Source: Sodiomyces alkalinus F11
Lineage: Eukaryota; Ascomycota; Sordariomycetes; Glomerellales; Plectosphaerellaceae
Length of the DNA stretch: 64,000 bases
Direction of reading: 5' to 3'
Assembly (NCBI RefSeq): GCF_003711515.1
Contig: NW_021167080.1
Coordinates: 5,350,346-5,414,345, forward strand
The position numbers and the translations under genes are program-made. This document shows, piece by piece, positions 61,701 to 64,000 of this stretch (the first letter of the stretch is position 1; every line of letters starts with the position of its first letter). The notes beneath the pieces are model-generated. The model saw only the letters and a program-made list of their open reading frames with translations. It did no database searches and was not told the DNA's origin.

Positions 61701-62207
61701 GCAAGATCGAAGGTGTGAGGGACGACGTCGGCCCGGCGGCGTGTTTTGCTAGTATTTTTCCCCTTTTCCTCGTTCCGCCCGGACATTTTCAAGCGAATAT
61801 CGACGCCATCAACTTCGACAATGATGGGACTTGTGTAGAAATCCATGGGAATCGTGACATTCAGCCTCAGGACTTTGGCTCGTTGCAGTTTGAAGGAAGG
61901 TGGTAGCTTGAGCATCTGTTCGAGTTTCTATCACCGGGGCAAGCAAAGGTCAGCATGGTCCGAGGAAGACACCATGGCCCCGGCTTCGAGACACAGAGCA
62001 CGAATTGGGGGGGGGGGGGGGGCGCCGACGAACCTTCAAGCGCACTCCAACATCCCTGAATTCAAACGTTGTATTCCGACCCAGGGCGAAGTCCAGGTTG
62101 TCGAGATCGAGGGTCTCATCTTCGAGGAGCTCCAGCCGGGAAAGGGCATAGCGGAGCAGCCGCTTTGGCATGGTAGAGCTCCGGAAACTTTGGAAGAAGG
62201 TAGCCAT
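55757..62207 (-). CDS. ATG2: Autophagy-related lipid-transfer protein Atg2 (2,089 aa)
   Basis: Atg2 is a rod-like lipid-transfer protein that links the ER to the growing autophagosome membrane, working with Atg9 and Atg18. Exons 62034-62207, 55868-61927 and 55757-55792; introns of 106 and 75 bp, GT-AG. The first 58 residues (starting [20 protein letters not shown]) form the chorein-like N-terminus, with [25 protein letters not shown]. The length is normal for the family. The acidic, Ser/Pro-rich stretch at about residues 230-600 is the usual disordered region. The C-terminal part has the conserved Atg2 block with [19 protein letters not shown] and later [21 protein letters not shown]. The start ATG is the first in the frame; the sequence upstream is non-ATG. 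A conserved housekeeping gene, useful as a synteny anchor outside the cluster. Confidence 0.95.
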
Positions 62208-63703
62208 ATTGGGCGGCAACCAGCTGGTCTCGATGACCGGCGACAGCGAGAAAACGGGATAGAGGGCGGAGCTCGGAGGACTTTATGGAGTGGGAAGCCT
62301 TCGAAACCGGGAACGGGAAGTGCCGGCCCGGATGACAGAAGTGGTTGAATGGACGGATGAGGAGAGGAGGAGCCCAACAGGCTCCAGAAAATGGCTGTTG
62401 CTCACCGGAAGCCGGAGGGCGAAGCAGTGGCGGGCGTGCTATCAGTTGAGCCGCGGCCTACAGCGGGGATGCAGGTCATCGTGTGGTCGTCATCAAAAGC
62501 GACGATGCAAGACGGGCAGAGACCGGCTGGGATTTAACGGTAAATAAGGCTGTAGGGTATGGGCGGTCAGAAGGCTTTCGAAGGGGGATTACTGTGTAAG
62601 GAGTAAATCTAACAGGGCGAAGAACAAAAGTATGTACGGAGTAAGGTAGGTTGAGGGACCCCGGTGGTCGGATGGGCTGAAGCCTGGAGAGGTAAGTACG
62701 GAGTTAGTACCTTGGACCGGACCTTGCTGTTGTACCTGTAGGTACATGTCCTTAACAAGCCATCACCTTTGTATTAAGGGGTATGGGTAAGGTATGTTAG
62801 TTCAAGCTCGCCTTTGTACATATGTCTGAGCAGGATGCCCAGTGAGGTAATGTCGATTGTTAACAATATGTGGGACCCCAGTCCCGTGATCACGCTTCCT
62901 GACACTATATTACGGATACGGGGACTGGCTTGCTCAAAGAGGGGCACCTGCTTGACATGGCGATGCCTCACAGGTACCGCTACCTAAGGTACGAAGTACC
63001 TAACATCGACCCCACACCCACATTGGCACTTGATTGCTGCACCAATGTCAAAGACGCTCGTGACCGCGTCGCAACCTGAAATGTCGTCCTCCTATTTATA
63101 CCGAGGAGCCAACGCTACTTGATTTGTTCGTGTCAGCTTCAAAATTTGCCAGAAACTTCCCCCAAACACCTACGTATGCATGCAATATGTACATTTCAGA
63201 TCGTAACGGCTATGGAACGAGTCGACGTCTTCGTGGAAGCCTAATGATAAGCCCAACTCCGCGATCTGAAGCACAATCTGTTGACACCACCGTCCACCCC
63301 CTGCGGCCAACTTGACATGGCAGAATGTGGTGTTAGCAAGGAGTGTAAAAATAACCAATCATGATGAGAGGGGGGAAAAAAGGAGGGGGGGTATTGGGAG
63401 GAAGAAAAGAAAAGAAGGCAAGTTGATACAAGCATATTCTTTACTTGTATCATCAAACTGTTCTTTGCCTATCCATACATACTAAAGCCCTTCATGTGAG
63501 CTCAAAATAAGTCTTATCATTAATCGTTTTTAAAATTCATGATTCGTGATTCGTGAGTACCATCTTGGAAGCAACATCGTCTTGGAAGGCACATCGTCTT
63601 GGAAGGCACATCGTCTTGGAAGCAACATCGAAGCACGAAAAGAGTAATACTACCTAGAAGCTAAAATACAAAAGGGGTTCCAATGCCCTCCGAGACTGGC
63701 ATC
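62208..63703. other. ATG2 promoter region and spacer, no gene seen
   Basis: 1.5 kb between ATG2 and the amine oxidase. It holds TACGGAGTA at 62635, the near-palindrome GTACCTGTAGGTAC (62733-62746) and, near the right end, a 17-bp tandem repeat. No gene seen. Confidence 0.6.
63561..63630. repeat. 17-bp tandem repeat, about 4 units
   Basis: Units of CATCGTCTTGGAAGGCA at 63575, 63592 and (variant) 63609, with a partial first copy at 63561. It lies in the 3' flank of the amine oxidase gene. Confidence 0.9.
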
Positions 63704-64000
63704 TTACGACTTATCCGTCTCCATCTCCCGTCCATAAGCCTCCGCTATCCTCCTCCCTACACTCTCTCCACTCCAGTACGCCCCGGTCGCCGTGCCCAGC
63801 GCCACGAAAGGGGCCGTGTGCTCCCCAGCCAGCCACAACCCCCCTTCCGGCACTCCGTCTCTCATGGTCCGGATATCCTTATCGCCTTGCTCGAGGCCCA
63901 CTTGGAAGTTGCTGTAACTGCCATTGCCGGCCAAGTCGTCGTGCAGCCAGTCCGTCGCCAGGCACCCGGTCGGTTGGCAGTCCGGCGATGCCTCGTCGTA
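63704..64000 (-). CDS. Flavin-containing amine oxidase, C-terminal part only
   Basis: The last 98 residues of a minus-strand gene that runs off the window's right edge, so the FAD-binding N-terminus is not seen. NGSYSNFQVGLEQGD, then GGLWLAGEHTAPFVALGTA and GAYWSGESVGRRIA, match the C-terminal FAD-contacting block of the polyamine/monoamine oxidase family (the Fms1/amino_oxidase type), which ends in a helix carrying GxxxSG. The reading frame is open from the edge to the TAA at 63704-63706. Substrate cannot be assigned from this fragment. Confidence 0.8.
   Translation of the reverse strand, partial: YDEASPDCQPTGCLATDWLHDDLAGNGSYSNFQVGLEQGDKDIRTMRDGVPEGGLWLAGEHTAPFVALGTATGAYWSGESVGRRIAEAYGREMETDKS

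Noticed and set aside
1..64000. tRNA or rRNA genes and CRISPR arrays
   Set aside because: I saw no cloverleaf with proper A and B boxes and no ribosomal sequence by eye. The tandem repeats present are simple eukaryotic microsatellites without spacer structure. A dedicated tRNA scan could still find one I missed.

Overview
The window looks like a piece of chromosome from a filamentous ascomycete (Pezizomycotina). The genes carry short GT-AG introns with CTGAC-type branch sites, coding DNA is GC-rich with long AT-richer spacers, and the proteins are fungal (Zn2Cys6 regulator, Atg2 with a chorein N-terminus, PKS-NRPS hybrid). The class is less certain; Sordariomycetes is my guess. Three runs of N (15116-15125, 25896-25905, 41233-41287) mark assembly gaps.

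From the left edge to about 52.8 kb the content is a secondary-metabolite locus. A 3,890-residue highly reducing PKS-NRPS (537-12363, minus) has the order KS-AT-DH-(relic cMT)-ER-KR-ACP-C-A-T-R. Then come a small NAD(P)-binding reductase-like gene (16365-17373, plus), an 8.6-kb gene-poor stretch, a Zn2Cys6 transcription factor (26019-28667, minus), an FAD monooxygenase (32169-34023, minus), a secreted pepsin-fold protein with a broken catalytic site (36000-37372, minus), a free-standing thioesterase split by a ~500-residue insertion (42102-44438, plus), a CYP51-like P450 (47463-49024, minus) and a secreted berberine-bridge-type FAD oxidase (50854-52775, plus). From 53.7 kb on the genes look like ordinary housekeeping: a GT8 glycosyltransferase, ATG2, and the 3' end of a flavin amine oxidase cut by the window edge.

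How they may work together (inference): the synthase has its own intact ER, so no trans-ER is needed, and it condenses a reduced, probably non-C-methylated chain with one amino acid. Its terminal reductase has lost part of the NADPH glycine motif, so release may be non-reductive (for example Dieckmann cyclisation to a tetramic acid). The FAD monooxygenase, P450 and FAD oxidase would tailor the product; the thioesterase may edit or release chains. 

The best evidence that these scattered genes form one regulon is a 16-bp sequence TCCG-N8-CGGA found upstream of four of them (PKS-NRPS, FAD monooxygenase, pepsin-like protein, P450). The four copies also share an inner core, consensus TCCGWAGGNKRMCGGA when read in one orientation. 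It is a plausible site for the local Zn2Cys6 factor. The most unusual proteins are the split thioesterase, whose insertion carries twelve RRxS motifs, and the pepsin-fold protein that lacks both DTG motifs. The spacers are also rich in three short dispersed words (GTACGTTGTA, TACGGAGTA and AGGTA-based palindromes).
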